Origin: Pararoseomonas baculiformis | GTDB lineage: Bacteria > Pseudomonadota > Alphaproteobacteria > Acetobacterales > Acetobacteraceae | Assembly: GCF_017813395.1 (NCBI RefSeq) | Contig: NZ_JAGIZB010000012.1 | Span: forward strand, 115,050 to 179,049 | Length of the DNA: 64,000 bases | Direction: 5' to 3' | Shown here: positions 16,074-24,627 of the stretch, piece after piece | Layout: each line of letters starts with the position of its first letter | Numbering within the stretch: the stretch's first letter is position 1 | Notes under the pieces: generated by a model | The model's database searches: none | What the model was told of the DNA's origin: nothing | What the model saw: only the letters and a program-made list of their open reading frames with translations | Program-made: the position numbers and the translations under genes

Positions 16074-17009
16074 TCACGCCGGGGTGGGATCGGCCCGCAA
16101 CGCACGATCCAGGCTTCGGCCCACATCCGGCCCGAAGAAGCTGATCAGGTGGCGGGCATGGACACTCAGCGGCCGCCGGCGGTGGGCGCCGATATGGGTC
16201 ACGGTCGAGGGAAACAGGTGCCGGGCGTTGATCGCGCGGAGATCACGGTCGTTGCTCCGGCTATAGGCAAGGTCGGCCACGATGCCGACGCCGAGCCCCG
16301 ACCGGACATAGGTCTTCATGATGTCCACGTCGATCGCGCTGAGCACGATGTTCACCGACAGCCTGCTGGCCTGGAAGACGCCCAGGATGCCGGCCCAGGC
16401 TTCGAAAGCGGGGTCGTAGGTGATGATGGGATGGCTTGCGATCTCCTCCAGCCTGATCGGGCGCCGAAGACGCGCCAGCGGGTGGCCGGGCGGCGTCAGG
16501 ACGAGGCGATGGACCTCGTAGCACGGGAGGAAGACCAGGTCCGGATAGGGCTGGCTGGGCAGGCCGGCGACGGAGATGTCGGCCTCCCCGTCGCGGAGCC
16601 AGTTCGCCACCTGGATACGGCTGCCCTGAAGTAGCCGGAGCTGGAGGGTCGGGAAGTCGCGCAGCAGGCGCTCGATCATGGCTGGCAGCACATAGCGGGC
16701 ATGGGTGTCGATCGTGGCGATGGTGATGCTGCCTCGGTCACCGGCCGCCATGTCCCTCGCCGCGCGGTGCAGCTCGTCCACCTCATCCAGGATCCGGAGC
16801 ACGGTGGGAAGCAGGGCACGCCCCTCCGGCGTGAGGTCGGATAATCGCTTCGCGCCCCGCACGAACAACGCTACGCCGAGTTGCCGTTCCAGTTCCTGCA
16901 GGTGCCGCGTGAGCCCCGGCTGGGAGGCGTTCAGCTGGCGCGCTGCGCGCGAGAGGCTGAAGCCCTGCGCCACCACTTCCCGCATCGTCCTGAGCTGGTG
17001 CAGCTTCAT
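16074..17009 (-). CDS. LysR-family regulator, CysB-like
   Basis: The 311-residue protein has an N-terminal winged helix (1-60) starting MKLHQLRTMREVV and a periplasmic-binding-protein-like sensor domain. The segment GDRGSITIATIDTHARYVLP and the MKLxQLR start are typical of the CysB/Cbl branch. The start at 17009 was chosen over an in-frame ATG eleven codons upstream because CysB-type proteins begin MKL. It is transcribed away from the CoA-transferase operon, which it most likely controls in response to a pathway metabolite. A perfect palindrome sits 13 bases upstream of its start. CysB itself is unlikely because no sulfur genes are nearby. Confidence 0.88.
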   Translation of the reverse strand: MKLHQLRTMREVVAQGFSLSRAARQLNASQPGLTRHLQELERQLGVALFVRGAKRLSDLTPEGRALLPTVLRILDEVDELHRAARDMAAGDRGSITIATIDTHARYVLPAMIERLLRDFPTLQLRLLQGSRIQVANWLRDGEADISVAGLPSQPYPDLVFLPCYEVHRLVLTPPGHPLARLRRPIRLEEIASHPIITYDPAFEAWAGILGVFQASRLSVNIVLSAIDVDIMKTYVRSGLGVGIVADLAYSRSNDRDLRAINARHLFPSTVTHIGAHRRRPLSVHARHLISFFGPDVGRSLDRALRADPTPA

Positions 17010-17021
17010 CGCGCGCCATCT

Positions 17022-17038
17022 TATGCTGAAACAGCATA
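17022..17038. promoter_or_regulatory. Palindromic LysR-type operator
   Basis: TATGCTG-AAA-CAGCATA is a perfect 7-bp inverted repeat with a 3-base centre, matching the T-N11-A frame of LysR boxes. It lies in the 202-base gap between the divergent regulator and the CoA-transferase operon, 13 bases from the regulator's start codon. This suggests autoregulation plus control of the operon. Confidence 0.65.
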
Positions 17039-17211
17039 TCATTATGCAATCAAATTACTTCCCGACATATCCCGGGCCCGACATCCTCCCTCAGGACCGT
17101 CGGCCGGAGAGCCGGCGGCCGGGGAAATGTCGGAATGGTACAGCTTTCGGCCCGGAACCTCCGGGGCGCCGGTATGGGTAGGCGCGTTCAGCACCAGGGC
17201 CTGGCGCGGAG

Positions 17212-18408
17212 ATGACGGGATCCGCTGGGCAGGAGCTTCCCCTGGCAGGGGTCCGCGTGCTCGCGCTGGAGCACGCCGTGGCAGCCCCCATCGCGACGCG
17301 CCACCTCGCCGACATGGGGGCAGAGGTGATCAAGGTGGAGCGGCCGGCGATAGGCGACTTCGCGCGCCGATACGACCAGTCCGTGCACGGCCTTTCCTCC
17401 TTCTTCGTCTGGCTGAACCGCGGCAAGCGGAGCCTGACGCTCGACGTGAAGAAGCCCGGCGCCGCCGGGCTGCTGGCCCGTCTCGTGGCACGCTCGGATG
17501 TCGTGGTGCAGAACCTGGCGCCTGGGGCTTCGGACCGGCTGGGGCTATCCTACGCGGCGCTCTCGCCCGCGCATCCCCGCCTCGTGCTTTGCGACATATC
17601 CGGTTACGGGCGGGACGGGCCTTACGCCTCCCGCAAGGCCTATGATCTGCTGATCCAGGCCGAGGCCGGGCTCATGAGCGTGACGGGAACGCCGGAGGCC
17701 CCGGCGCGGGCAGGCATTTCGGCGGCGGACATCGCCACGGGGATGTACGCCTATTCCGGGATCCTGGCCGCGCTGGTCCGCCGCGGGAACACCGGGCGGG
17801 GCGCGCACCTGCAGGTCACGATGCTCAACGCGGTGGCCGAGTGGATGGGCCACGCGCTCTACCAAGCGGCCTATGGCAGCGGGCCGCCCGCGCGGCTTGC
17901 CAGCGGGCATCCGAACATCCAGCCCTATGGTACCTACCGCACCGGGGATGGGGCGGTCATCCTCGGTATCCAGAATGACGGGGAGTGGGCAACCTTCTGC
18001 CGCGACGTGCTGGGCCGGCCCGAACTGGCCACCGACCCGCGCTTCGCGACGAATGTCGCCCGCGTCGCCAACGGCATGGAGCTGACGGCAGCGATCGAGG
18101 CGGTCTTCGCCGGGCTGGACAGCGCGGCGGTGATTGGGCGGCTTGATGCGGCTGGCATCGCCAATGGACGGCTGAACGACGCAGGGCAGGTCTGGGCGCA
18201 TCCCCAACTGGCGGCGCGCGATCGCTGGCGCGAGGTGGGGACGCCAGGGGGGACGGTGCGTGCGCTGCTGCCGCCCACGGAGTTCGCCGATGTCGAACTC
18301 GCCATGGGCGATGTTCCGGCGCTCGGCGCGCACACGACGGCGATCCTGTCCGAGATCGGCTGCACCGAAGCCGAGATCGCCAACCTGCGAAGTACCGGGA
18401 CAGTGTGA
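17212..18408 (+). CDS. CaiB/BaiF family III CoA-transferase
   Basis: The 398-residue protein is a family III CoA-transferase, which moves CoA between a thioester donor and a free carboxylic acid. The N-terminal LAGVRVLALEHAVAAP and HLADMGAEVIKVERP, the RGKRSLTLDVKKP segment, and the catalytic Asp145 in KAYDLLIQAEAGLMS (as in formyl-CoA transferase) are all present. It is the first gene of a six-gene operon and would activate the acid to be degraded, or recycle CoA from a pathway product. The next gene starts 23 bases downstream. Relatives act on succinate, citramalate, mesaconate or carnitine, and I cannot tell which applies. Confidence 0.9.
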   Translation: MTGSAGQELPLAGVRVLALEHAVAAPIATRHLADMGAEVIKVERPAIGDFARRYDQSVHGLSSFFVWLNRGKRSLTLDVKKPGAAGLLARLVARSDVVVQNLAPGASDRLGLSYAALSPAHPRLVLCDISGYGRDGPYASRKAYDLLIQAEAGLMSVTGTPEAPARAGISAADIATGMYAYSGILAALVRRGNTGRGAHLQVTMLNAVAEWMGHALYQAAYGSGPPARLASGHPNIQPYGTYRTGDGAVILGIQNDGEWATFCRDVLGRPELATDPRFATNVARVANGMELTAAIEAVFAGLDSAAVIGRLDAAGIANGRLNDAGQVWAHPQLAARDRWREVGTPGGTVRALLPPTEFADVELAMGDVPALGAHTTAILSEIGCTEAEIANLRSTGTV

Positions 18409-18431
18409 AGACAACAACGGGAGGACACAAC

Positions 18432-19400
18432 ATGGCCAAGAGACGTCAACTGCTCCTTGCCGGGGCGGGCGCCCTTGCTGCTCCGGGGCTCGCCCTGGCC
18501 CAGGATCCGGCGCGCAGCACACGCATTGTCGTGCCCTATGCCGCGGGAGGGCCAACGGACGTGCTCGCCCGCCTCTTCGCCGAGCAACTCGGCCCCGTGA
18601 TCGGGCAGCGCGTGGTGGTCGAGAACCGCACGGGAGCCGGAGTCGTCGTCGGCACCGACGTGGTGGCGAAATCAGCGCCTGACGGGCAGACGCTCCTGCT
18701 CACCAGCGTCGCGCATGCGGTGAATCCTTCTCTTTTCCCCAACCTGCCCTTTGACACGGAGCGGGATTTCGCGCCCGCCGCCCTCATCGCCAGAGTGCCG
18801 CTCGTTCTGCTCGTCCGCAACAGCTTGCCGGTTCAGGACATGGCGGGCTTCCTGGCCTGGCTGCGGGCCCAGAATGGCCGTGCGACCTATGGCTCTTCCG
18901 GCGTCGGCGGCGCGCCGCACCTCGCGGCGGCGCTGCTGCTGATGATGACCGGGCTGGAGGCAGCCCATGTCCCGTATCGCGGCTCCGCGCCCGCCATGAC
19001 CGATCTCGCCTCCGGCCGGATCGACTTCTACATCGATGCCGCGACTGGCGGGCTCGCGCACGCGAAGGCGGGAACGGCACGCGCCATCGGCTGGTCGATG
19101 GCGGCGCGCAGTCCCCTGGTGCCGGACCTGCCCACCTTCGCCGAGGGCGGCGTGCCGGGATATGAATGCTACACCTGGAATGTCATCCTCGTGCCCGCGG
19201 CGACGCCGCGCGACACGGTGCTCCAGCTCAACCGTGCCTTCGCCCAGGTCATGGCGATGCCGGCCCTCCGCCAGCGCGTGGCGGAGCTCGGCGGCGACGT
19301 GCCGGAGCCGGTGGCGCCGGAGGCTGTCGGCGCCTTCATCCGGAACGAGATCACCAAATGGCGGGAAGTGGTGCAGAAATCGGGGATGACGACGCAGTGA
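18432..19400 (+). CDS. Bug/TctC-family periplasmic solute-binding protein
   Basis: The 322-residue protein has a signal peptide (MAKRRQLLLAGAGALAAPGLALAQ) and the features of Bug (TctC) receptors: RIVVPYAAGGPTDVLARL, VVVENRTGAGVVVGTD, and VPYRGSAPAMTDLASGRID. These bind carboxylates such as citrate, tricarballylate or nicotinate for tripartite tricarboxylate transporters. No TctA or TctB membrane genes are present here, which is usual for the very many Bug proteins of Acetobacteraceae and Bordetella; they either share a distant TctAB or sense. The ATG at 18432 has GGGAGG eight bases upstream. The operon suggests it binds the acid that the pathway degrades. Confidence 0.9.
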   Translation: MAKRRQLLLAGAGALAAPGLALAQDPARSTRIVVPYAAGGPTDVLARLFAEQLGPVIGQRVVVENRTGAGVVVGTDVVAKSAPDGQTLLLTSVAHAVNPSLFPNLPFDTERDFAPAALIARVPLVLLVRNSLPVQDMAGFLAWLRAQNGRATYGSSGVGGAPHLAAALLLMMTGLEAAHVPYRGSAPAMTDLASGRIDFYIDAATGGLAHAKAGTARAIGWSMAARSPLVPDLPTFAEGGVPGYECYTWNVILVPAATPRDTVLQLNRAFAQVMAMPALRQRVAELGGDVPEPVAPEAVGAFIRNEITKWREVVQKSGMTTQ

Positions 19401-19912
19401 GCGGCGGGGCCGCGCCCTTCGACCCTCGCGGCCACCGCGTCGTCGCGGAGCAGCGCTGGTTCGACGACTTCCGTCTCGGCGAGCGCTTCGTGCTGCCGAG
19501 CCGGACGATGACGGAAGCTGTTTTCCTGGCCTTCCAGGCTGCAAGCGGTGACAACCACCCCGTTCACTACGACGCCGAGTATTGCCGGGCGCATGGCATG
19601 CCGGGAATGCTGGCACATGGCTATCAGGTCGCGATCCAGACGGTCGCGGGCGCGGGGCTGTTCCCGCATATGATCGAGGAATCACTGAAGGCCTTCCTGG
19701 AGCAGTCCAGCCGGTTCCTTCGCCCGGTCTTCGTGGGTGACACGGTCTATCCCGCGCTGACACTGGACGAGTTGGCGCCGAACCGGACCACCGGGGTCGT
19801 GGGGCTGCGCAGCACGGTCCACAACCAAAGGGGCGAGCTCGTGCTGGACGGGCGCCATCGCTATCTCCTGCGCAGGCGGCCCGCCCATGCCGGAGCTGCG
19901 CCCGGTGGGTGA
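19397..19912 (+). CDS. MaoC-like hotdog-fold dehydratase
   Basis: The 171-residue protein has a MaoC/R-hydratase fold. Its active-site signature FQAASGDNHPVHYDAEY (Asp and His of the (R)-hydratase motif) is followed by MPGMLAHGYQV and by the beta-sheet part with FLRPVFVGDTVYPALTL. Such enzymes hydrate or dehydrate enoyl-CoA or related thioesters (mesaconyl-CoA hydratase is one relative). The GTG start overlaps the stop of the binding protein gene (GTGA), and the 3' end overlaps the AtuA gene by 26 bases, so it is tightly coupled in the operon. An ATG 14 codons upstream is an alternative start. Confidence 0.85.
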   Translation: MSGGAAPFDPRGHRVVAEQRWFDDFRLGERFVLPSRTMTEAVFLAFQAASGDNHPVHYDAEYCRAHGMPGMLAHGYQVAIQTVAGAGLFPHMIEESLKAFLEQSSRFLRPVFVGDTVYPALTLDELAPNRTTGVVGLRSTVHNQRGELVLDGRHRYLLRRRPAHAGAAPGG

Positions 19913-21722
19913 CGTGGTGCGTGGCGTGGTGCGGGTGGGCGGCGGCTCAGGCTTCTGGGGCGACACGCCGGAGGGCGCGGCGCAACTGGTCCGGCACGGC
20001 GATGTGCATTACCTCGTGCTCGACTACCTCGCCGAGATCACGATCGCGCTGCTGGCGCGTGCGCGCGAGCGCCGGCCCGAGCTGGGCTACGCGCCCGACT
20101 TGATCACGCAGGTGATCGGCCCCCTCGGGCGGGAGATTGCGTCGCGAGGCATCAAGGTGATCGCCAATGCAGGCGGCGTGAACCCGGCGGGCTGCCGGGA
20201 TGCCTTGCTGCGCGAGATTGCGGCGCAGGGCCTGCCGCTGAAGGTCGCCGCCGTGCTCGGTGACGACGTGCTGCCCTTGCTGGGAGATCTACCTGCCCGC
20301 GCGATGGACGGGTCGGCGCCGGGCCCGCATCCCCCTTTCGCCACGGCCAATGCCTATCTCGGCGCTTTCCCGATCGCGGCCGCCCTCGACGCAGGGGCGG
20401 ATATTGTCGTGACCGGGCGCTGCGCCGACAGTGCGATGACCCTCGGGGCGCTCATCCACGCGTTCCGGTGGGGGCCGGACGAGCTTGACCTCCTCGCGGC
20501 CGGCAGCATGGCCGGGCACCTGATCGAGTGCGGCCCGCAGGTGACAGGCGGCATCCTGACCGATTGGGAAACAGTGGCGGATGGCTGGGCCATGATGGGC
20601 TTCCCCGTCGCCGAGTGCCGTGCCGATGGCGGCTTCACCATCACCAAGCCGGCCGGCACCGGCGGTGCCGTGACCGTCGCCGGGGTGGCGGAGCAGCTTG
20701 GCTACGAAGTGGGCGACCCGGCGAATTATGTGCTGCCGGATGTGGTCTGCGATCTGCGGGAGGTGCGGCTGGAACAGCTCGGCCCCGACCGGGTGGCGGT
20801 TTCGGGCCTGCGCGGGCGCCCCCGCACCGACAGCTACAAGGTGAGCGCGACCTATCTCGACGGCCACCGCGCCACGGCCACGCTGCTGATCACGGGCCGC
20901 GATGCCGCGCGCAAGGCGCGCGCGACAGGGGAGGCGCTCCTCGCGCGGACGCGCCGCCTGATTACTGCCGCGGGATTCAGCGAACTGCGCGAGACCTCCA
21001 TCGAGGCGCTGGGCGCCGAGGAGGGCTACGGGCCGCATGCGCGCCCCGTTGCCAGGGAGGTGGTGCTGAAGGTGGCGGTCCACCACGACAACGCCTGTGC
21101 CGTTGAAATCTTCGCGCGGGAGATCCACGCGGCGACGACGGCCATGGCGCCTGGCACGGCGGGCGGCCCGGCAGGGCGCCCGAAGGCGGTGCCGATGACC
21201 CGGCTTGTCTCCCTGCTGGTTCCGAAAACAGGCCTCTCGCCAGCCTTCGAGATGGATGGGGTGCGCCACCCCGTTCCTGTCCGCTGCGACGGGCAGGGCA
21301 CTCCCGTGACGCAGCCACCCGGGGAACCGGCGGCGTCCGCCGCCACGGGCGAGCGGGTCTCCGCCGTACCGCTCGCCGCCCTTGCCCATGCCCGGAGCGG
21401 CGACAAGGGCGACCTTTCCAACATCGTTCTCATCGCGCGCCGGCCGGAGTGGCTGCCGGTGATCGCGGCGCAGGTCACCGGGAAGGCGGTCGCCGACTTC
21501 CTGCGCCACGCTGTCCGCGGACGCGTGGAGCGCTACGCCTGGCCCGGGCTCAACGGCTTCAACTTCCTCCTGCACGAGGCCCTTGGCGGCGGTGGCGTCT
21601 CGTCGCTGCGTTACGACGCCCAGGGAAAGGGGCTCGCCCAGGTGCTGCTGGACATGCCGGTGCAGGTGCCCGCCGCCTGGCTTGACGATGGCAGCCTGAG
21701 CCCGGATCGGCACATTCGATAA
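19887..21722 (+). CDS. AtuA-family protein (DUF1446 plus AtuA-like C-terminal domain)
   Basis: The 611-residue protein fits the acyclic terpene utilisation AtuA family. The N-terminal DUF1446 part (about 1-450) shows GGGSGFWGDTPEGAAQLV, HYLVLDYLAE, KVIANAGGVNP and a GRCADSAMTLGALIHAF motif. The C-terminal 100 residues form the AtuA-like domain (HARSGDKGDLSNIVLIAR, then YAWPGLNGFNFLLHEALGGGG). AtuA is encoded in Pseudomonas citronellol/geraniol operons but its reaction is not established. The carboxylase subunits that accompany it there are absent here. The gene overlaps maoC and precedes the dehydrogenase by 12 bases. Confidence 0.88.
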   Translation: MPELRPVGDVVRGVVRVGGGSGFWGDTPEGAAQLVRHGDVHYLVLDYLAEITIALLARARERRPELGYAPDLITQVIGPLGREIASRGIKVIANAGGVNPAGCRDALLREIAAQGLPLKVAAVLGDDVLPLLGDLPARAMDGSAPGPHPPFATANAYLGAFPIAAALDAGADIVVTGRCADSAMTLGALIHAFRWGPDELDLLAAGSMAGHLIECGPQVTGGILTDWETVADGWAMMGFPVAECRADGGFTITKPAGTGGAVTVAGVAEQLGYEVGDPANYVLPDVVCDLREVRLEQLGPDRVAVSGLRGRPRTDSYKVSATYLDGHRATATLLITGRDAARKARATGEALLARTRRLITAAGFSELRETSIEALGAEEGYGPHARPVAREVVLKVAVHHDNACAVEIFAREIHAATTAMAPGTAGGPAGRPKAVPMTRLVSLLVPKTGLSPAFEMDGVRHPVPVRCDGQGTPVTQPPGEPAASAATGERVSAVPLAALAHARSGDKGDLSNIVLIARRPEWLPVIAAQVTGKAVADFLRHAVRGRVERYAWPGLNGFNFLLHEALGGGGVSSLRYDAQGKGLAQVLLDMPVQVPAAWLDDGSLSPDRHIR

Positions 21723-21734
21723 GGAACCCCGCAC

Positions 21735-22901
21735 GTGGACTTCTCCTTGCCCGACGAGCTCTCCTCGATCCGTGACGCCGTGCTCCGGATCTGCGAGCGT
21801 TTCGGGGACGACTACTGGCTGGCGCGCGACATGGAGGGAGGTTTCCCCCACGAGTTCCACGCGGCCATGGCGCAGGATGGCTGGCTCGGCATCTGCATCC
21901 CCGAGGAATATGGCGGTGCCGGGCTGGGCGTGAGCGCCGCGGCGACGATGATGCTCGCGGTCACGGAATCCGGGGCGGCCATGGCCGGCGCCTCGGCCAT
22001 CCACACGAATATCTTTGGCCTGCACCCTGTCGTGGTCTTCGGCACGGAGGAGCAGAAGGCCCGCATGCTGCCACCGATCGTCCGCGGCGAGTCCAAGGCC
22101 TGCTTCGGGGTGACGGAACCCAATACCGGCCTCAACACCACCCAGCTCAAGACACGCGCCGTCCGCAAGGGGGACCGCTACGTCGTCAATGGCCAGAAGG
22201 TCTGGACCTCCACGGGGCAGGTCGCGGACAAGATCATGCTGCTCGCGCGCACCACGCCGCTGGAGGAAGTCCGCAGTCCGACAGAGGGGCTGAGCCTCTT
22301 CTACACGACCATCGACCGGACCAGGGTGGATATCCGCGTCATCGAGAAGATGGGCCGCAAGGCAGTCGATTCGAACGAGACCTTCATTGTGGATTTCGAG
22401 GTGCCGGTGGAGGACCGGATCGGCGAGGAGGGCAAGGGCTTCCACTACATCCTCCACAGCCTGAATCCCGAGCGTGTGCTGGTCGCGGCAGAGGCGGTCG
22501 GCATCGGCAGGGCGGCACTCCGGAAAGCCACGGCCTATGCGAAGGAGCGCCAAGTCTTCGGCCGCCCGATCGGCCAGAACCAGGGGATTCAGCACCCGCT
22601 GGCGAAGAACTGGATGGAATTGGAAGCGGCCTATCTCATGACGATGCAGGCGGCCTGGCAGTACGACAATGGCCTGCCCTGCGGGCCCTCGGCCAATGCG
22701 GCGAAATACCTGGCCGCGGAGGCAGGCTTCGAGGCCTGCCAGCAGGCCGTGATGACCCATGGCGGCTTCGGCTATGCCAAGGAGTACCACGTGGAGCGCT
22801 ATCTGCGGGAGGTGATGATCAACCGGATCGCTCCCGTCAGCCCGCAGCTCATCCTCTGCTTCATCGCCGAGAAGGTCCTCGGCCTGCCGAAGTCCTATTG
22901 A
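21735..22901 (+). CDS. Acyl-CoA dehydrogenase
   Basis: The 388-residue flavoprotein has the full-length acyl-CoA dehydrogenase fold. Visible signatures are FGVTEPNTGLNTTQLKTRA and QKVWTSTGQVADKIMLLART for FAD and substrate contacts, the ERQVFGRPIGQNQGIQHPLAKN segment, and the C-terminal THGGFGYAKEYHVERYLREV that usually contains the catalytic Glu region. It should form a trans-enoyl-CoA and pass electrons to electron-transfer flavoprotein. GTG start with AAGGA upstream. The enoyl-CoA hydratase gene starts 13 bases after the stop, giving a dehydrogenation-hydration pair. Confidence 0.92.
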   Translation: MDFSLPDELSSIRDAVLRICERFGDDYWLARDMEGGFPHEFHAAMAQDGWLGICIPEEYGGAGLGVSAAATMMLAVTESGAAMAGASAIHTNIFGLHPVVVFGTEEQKARMLPPIVRGESKACFGVTEPNTGLNTTQLKTRAVRKGDRYVVNGQKVWTSTGQVADKIMLLARTTPLEEVRSPTEGLSLFYTTIDRTRVDIRVIEKMGRKAVDSNETFIVDFEVPVEDRIGEEGKGFHYILHSLNPERVLVAAEAVGIGRAALRKATAYAKERQVFGRPIGQNQGIQHPLAKNWMELEAAYLMTMQAAWQYDNGLPCGPSANAAKYLAAEAGFEACQQAVMTHGGFGYAKEYHVERYLREVMINRIAPVSPQLILCFIAEKVLGLPKSY

Positions 22902-22914
22902 GCCGGAGGGAGCG

Positions 22915-23715
22915 ATGAGCGGCGATTCGTCACCATACCGGAACTTGGTGCTCAAGGAGGTGGGCGACGGGGTGCTTCTTCTCACGCTGAACCGTCCGCA
23001 AGCGGCGAACGCACTCGACCGGCAGATGGCCACCGAGCTGGCCAGTGTTTTCGCGAGGCTCCGGGCCGAGCCCGAAGCCTGGCGCTGCGTCGTGCTGACC
23101 GGTGCGGGGGAGCGGGCCTTCTGTGCCGGCGCGGATTTGAAGGAACGCGAGACACTGGCCGGACCGGATGCAGAGGCGCAGTACCTCGCCATTGCCGGCG
23201 CGATCCGGGCCGTGCTGGAAAGTCCCGTTCCCGTCATCGCCGCGGTGAATGGCGCGGCCTATGCCGGCGGGCTTGAGATCGTCCTGTCCTGCGACTTCGC
23301 CTATGCGGCAGACACGGCTCGGCTTGCCCTCACGGAGGTCGCGATCGGCATCATGCCGGGTGGGGGCGGGACGCAGCTGCTTTCCCGCATCGCCGGCGAG
23401 CCTCGCGCGAAGGAGATCATCCTGACGGGGCGCCCTTTCTCCGCCACGGAGGCGCAGGCCTGGGGCATCGTCAACCGCGTCTGCCCGGGCGGGCAGGTCG
23501 TGGCCGAGGCCATCGAGACGGCCCGCCGTATCGCGAGCAATCCCCGCCTTTCCGTGAGCCAGGCGCGGCACGCCATCCATGCCGGTTTGCAGATGGACCT
23601 CGGTTCCGGCCTGCAGCTTGAGAGAGACGCCTACCAACGCCTTCTGACGAGTGCGGGACGAAAGGAAGGCCTCGCTGCCTTCAAGGAAAAGCGCCCGCCC
23701 CGGTTCGAAGGTTGA
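22915..23715 (+). CDS. Enoyl-CoA hydratase/isomerase family protein
   Basis: The 266-residue crotonase-fold protein has the oxyanion-hole segment GERAFCAGADLKERE, the second loop NGAAYAGGLEIVLSCDFAYAA, and LTEVAIGIMPGGGGTQLLSRI with one of the catalytic glutamates. The C-terminal helix ends GLAAFKEKRPPRFEG, the classic crotonase tail. It would hydrate the enoyl-CoA made by the upstream dehydrogenase. It is the last gene of the operon; GGAGGG precedes the ATG. A weak 8-bp inverted repeat with a 19-base loop lies further downstream at 23786-23820. Confidence 0.92.
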   Translation: MSGDSSPYRNLVLKEVGDGVLLLTLNRPQAANALDRQMATELASVFARLRAEPEAWRCVVLTGAGERAFCAGADLKERETLAGPDAEAQYLAIAGAIRAVLESPVPVIAAVNGAAYAGGLEIVLSCDFAYAADTARLALTEVAIGIMPGGGGTQLLSRIAGEPRAKEIILTGRPFSATEAQAWGIVNRVCPGGQVVAEAIETARRIASNPRLSVSQARHAIHAGLQMDLGSGLQLERDAYQRLLTSAGRKEGLAAFKEKRPPRFEG

Positions 23716-23822
23716 GGAACGCGCCTCCCCAGGCCATGACGGGCCATTCTGCGGCGCTGTGATCCAGGCGAGCTTACCCTTCCGTGCCGGCGGCTGCCTC
23801 ACGCACAACCTTCCGCCGGCAC

Positions 23823-24338
23823 TCAATCCTCGGGGCGGTCGCTGACAGGCGGCGGAGCAACGGTCCCCGCGAGGCGCGTTCCCTCGCCTAGCCTTATCGT
23901 GCCATCCGGTTGCGGCACCGCCAGGGGCGCCACGAGGATTTGTGCGCTTCTCTCCGTCACCCCCAAGGCGCGCGCGACCGGAGGCGTGATGTCGAGCAGC
24001 CGGCCCGCGCTGGCCGGTCCGCCGCCCAGGACCTGGACCAGGGTCGAACGCCCGTTCTGCAGGTTCTGCACCCGAGCCGTCGTGCCCTGCGGGAGGACGC
24101 CGCTGACGCCAACCGCGGGTCTGGAGGCAAGGGCCGGGTCGTCCAGGACCAAGGCCTCGGCCTGGCGCGCCTTGCCTGAGCGATCGAGGGCCTGCCTGGG
24201 GGGCTGCCTCGGGGCCGGGCGAGGCGCGATCTCGATGACGGCGCCGGCACTCTGCTCCCGCGGCGCAGCCATGCCCTGGCCGGCCGGCAGGAAGCCAACC
24301 AACAACAGAACCAGCCCCGCTGTCCTGCAACGCGTCAT
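23823..24338 (-). CDS. RlpA-like double-psi beta-barrel protein, probably catalytically inactive
   Basis: The 171-residue protein has a signal peptide (MTRCRTAGLVLLLVGFLPAGQGMAA) and a Pro/Arg-rich linker. It then has LPQGTTARVQNLQNGRSTLVQVLG and GRLLDITPPVARALGV, which match the RlpA septal lytic transglycosylase barrel (LPxGTxVRVxNLxNGRSxxVRVxDRGP...GRxIDLSxAAAxxLG). The DRGP segment that carries a key acid in RlpA reads LGGGP here, and the N-terminal GxASYY part is missing. It may bind glycan strands without cutting them. It is convergent with the acyl-CoA operon and has no clear partner. Confidence 0.65.
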   Translation of the reverse strand: MTRCRTAGLVLLLVGFLPAGQGMAAPREQSAGAVIEIAPRPAPRQPPRQALDRSGKARQAEALVLDDPALASRPAVGVSGVLPQGTTARVQNLQNGRSTLVQVLGGGPASAGRLLDITPPVARALGVTERSAQILVAPLAVPQPDGTIRLGEGTRLAGTVAPPPVSDRPED

Positions 24339-24627
24339 GCCCCTGTCCCCGGACGCAGAAGTGCTCGTGCGGATCTAATATGGGCTTTGGGAGGGGCGGC
24401 AACACCCGGGGGACGCCCGGAAGGCCAGGTCAGGAACCCCGCATGTGAAAGGCCGTCGCGGCCTCCTCGGGCTGCCTGCTCGCGTGGCACCGAAAACACG
24501 GCAAGAAACTGGCCGTTCTGGCAGCAGCTTGCCGGGGGAGGGGGAGCAGAAACCTGCCGGGGCCTCGCGCCGTTGCAAAGCCGGGAATGCTGGAACCCGG
24601 TGTCCGGCGACAAGCGGGAGAGTATCC

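Noticed and set aside
20289..23237. Reverse-strand open frame of about 980 codons
   Set aside because: It is antisense to AtuA, the acyl-CoA dehydrogenase and part of the hydratase. It has no recognisable domain, and the sense genes are certain.
23786..23820. 8-bp inverted repeat after the acyl-CoA operon as a terminator
   Set aside because: The 19-base loop and lack of a T-run make it weak in such GC-rich DNA.
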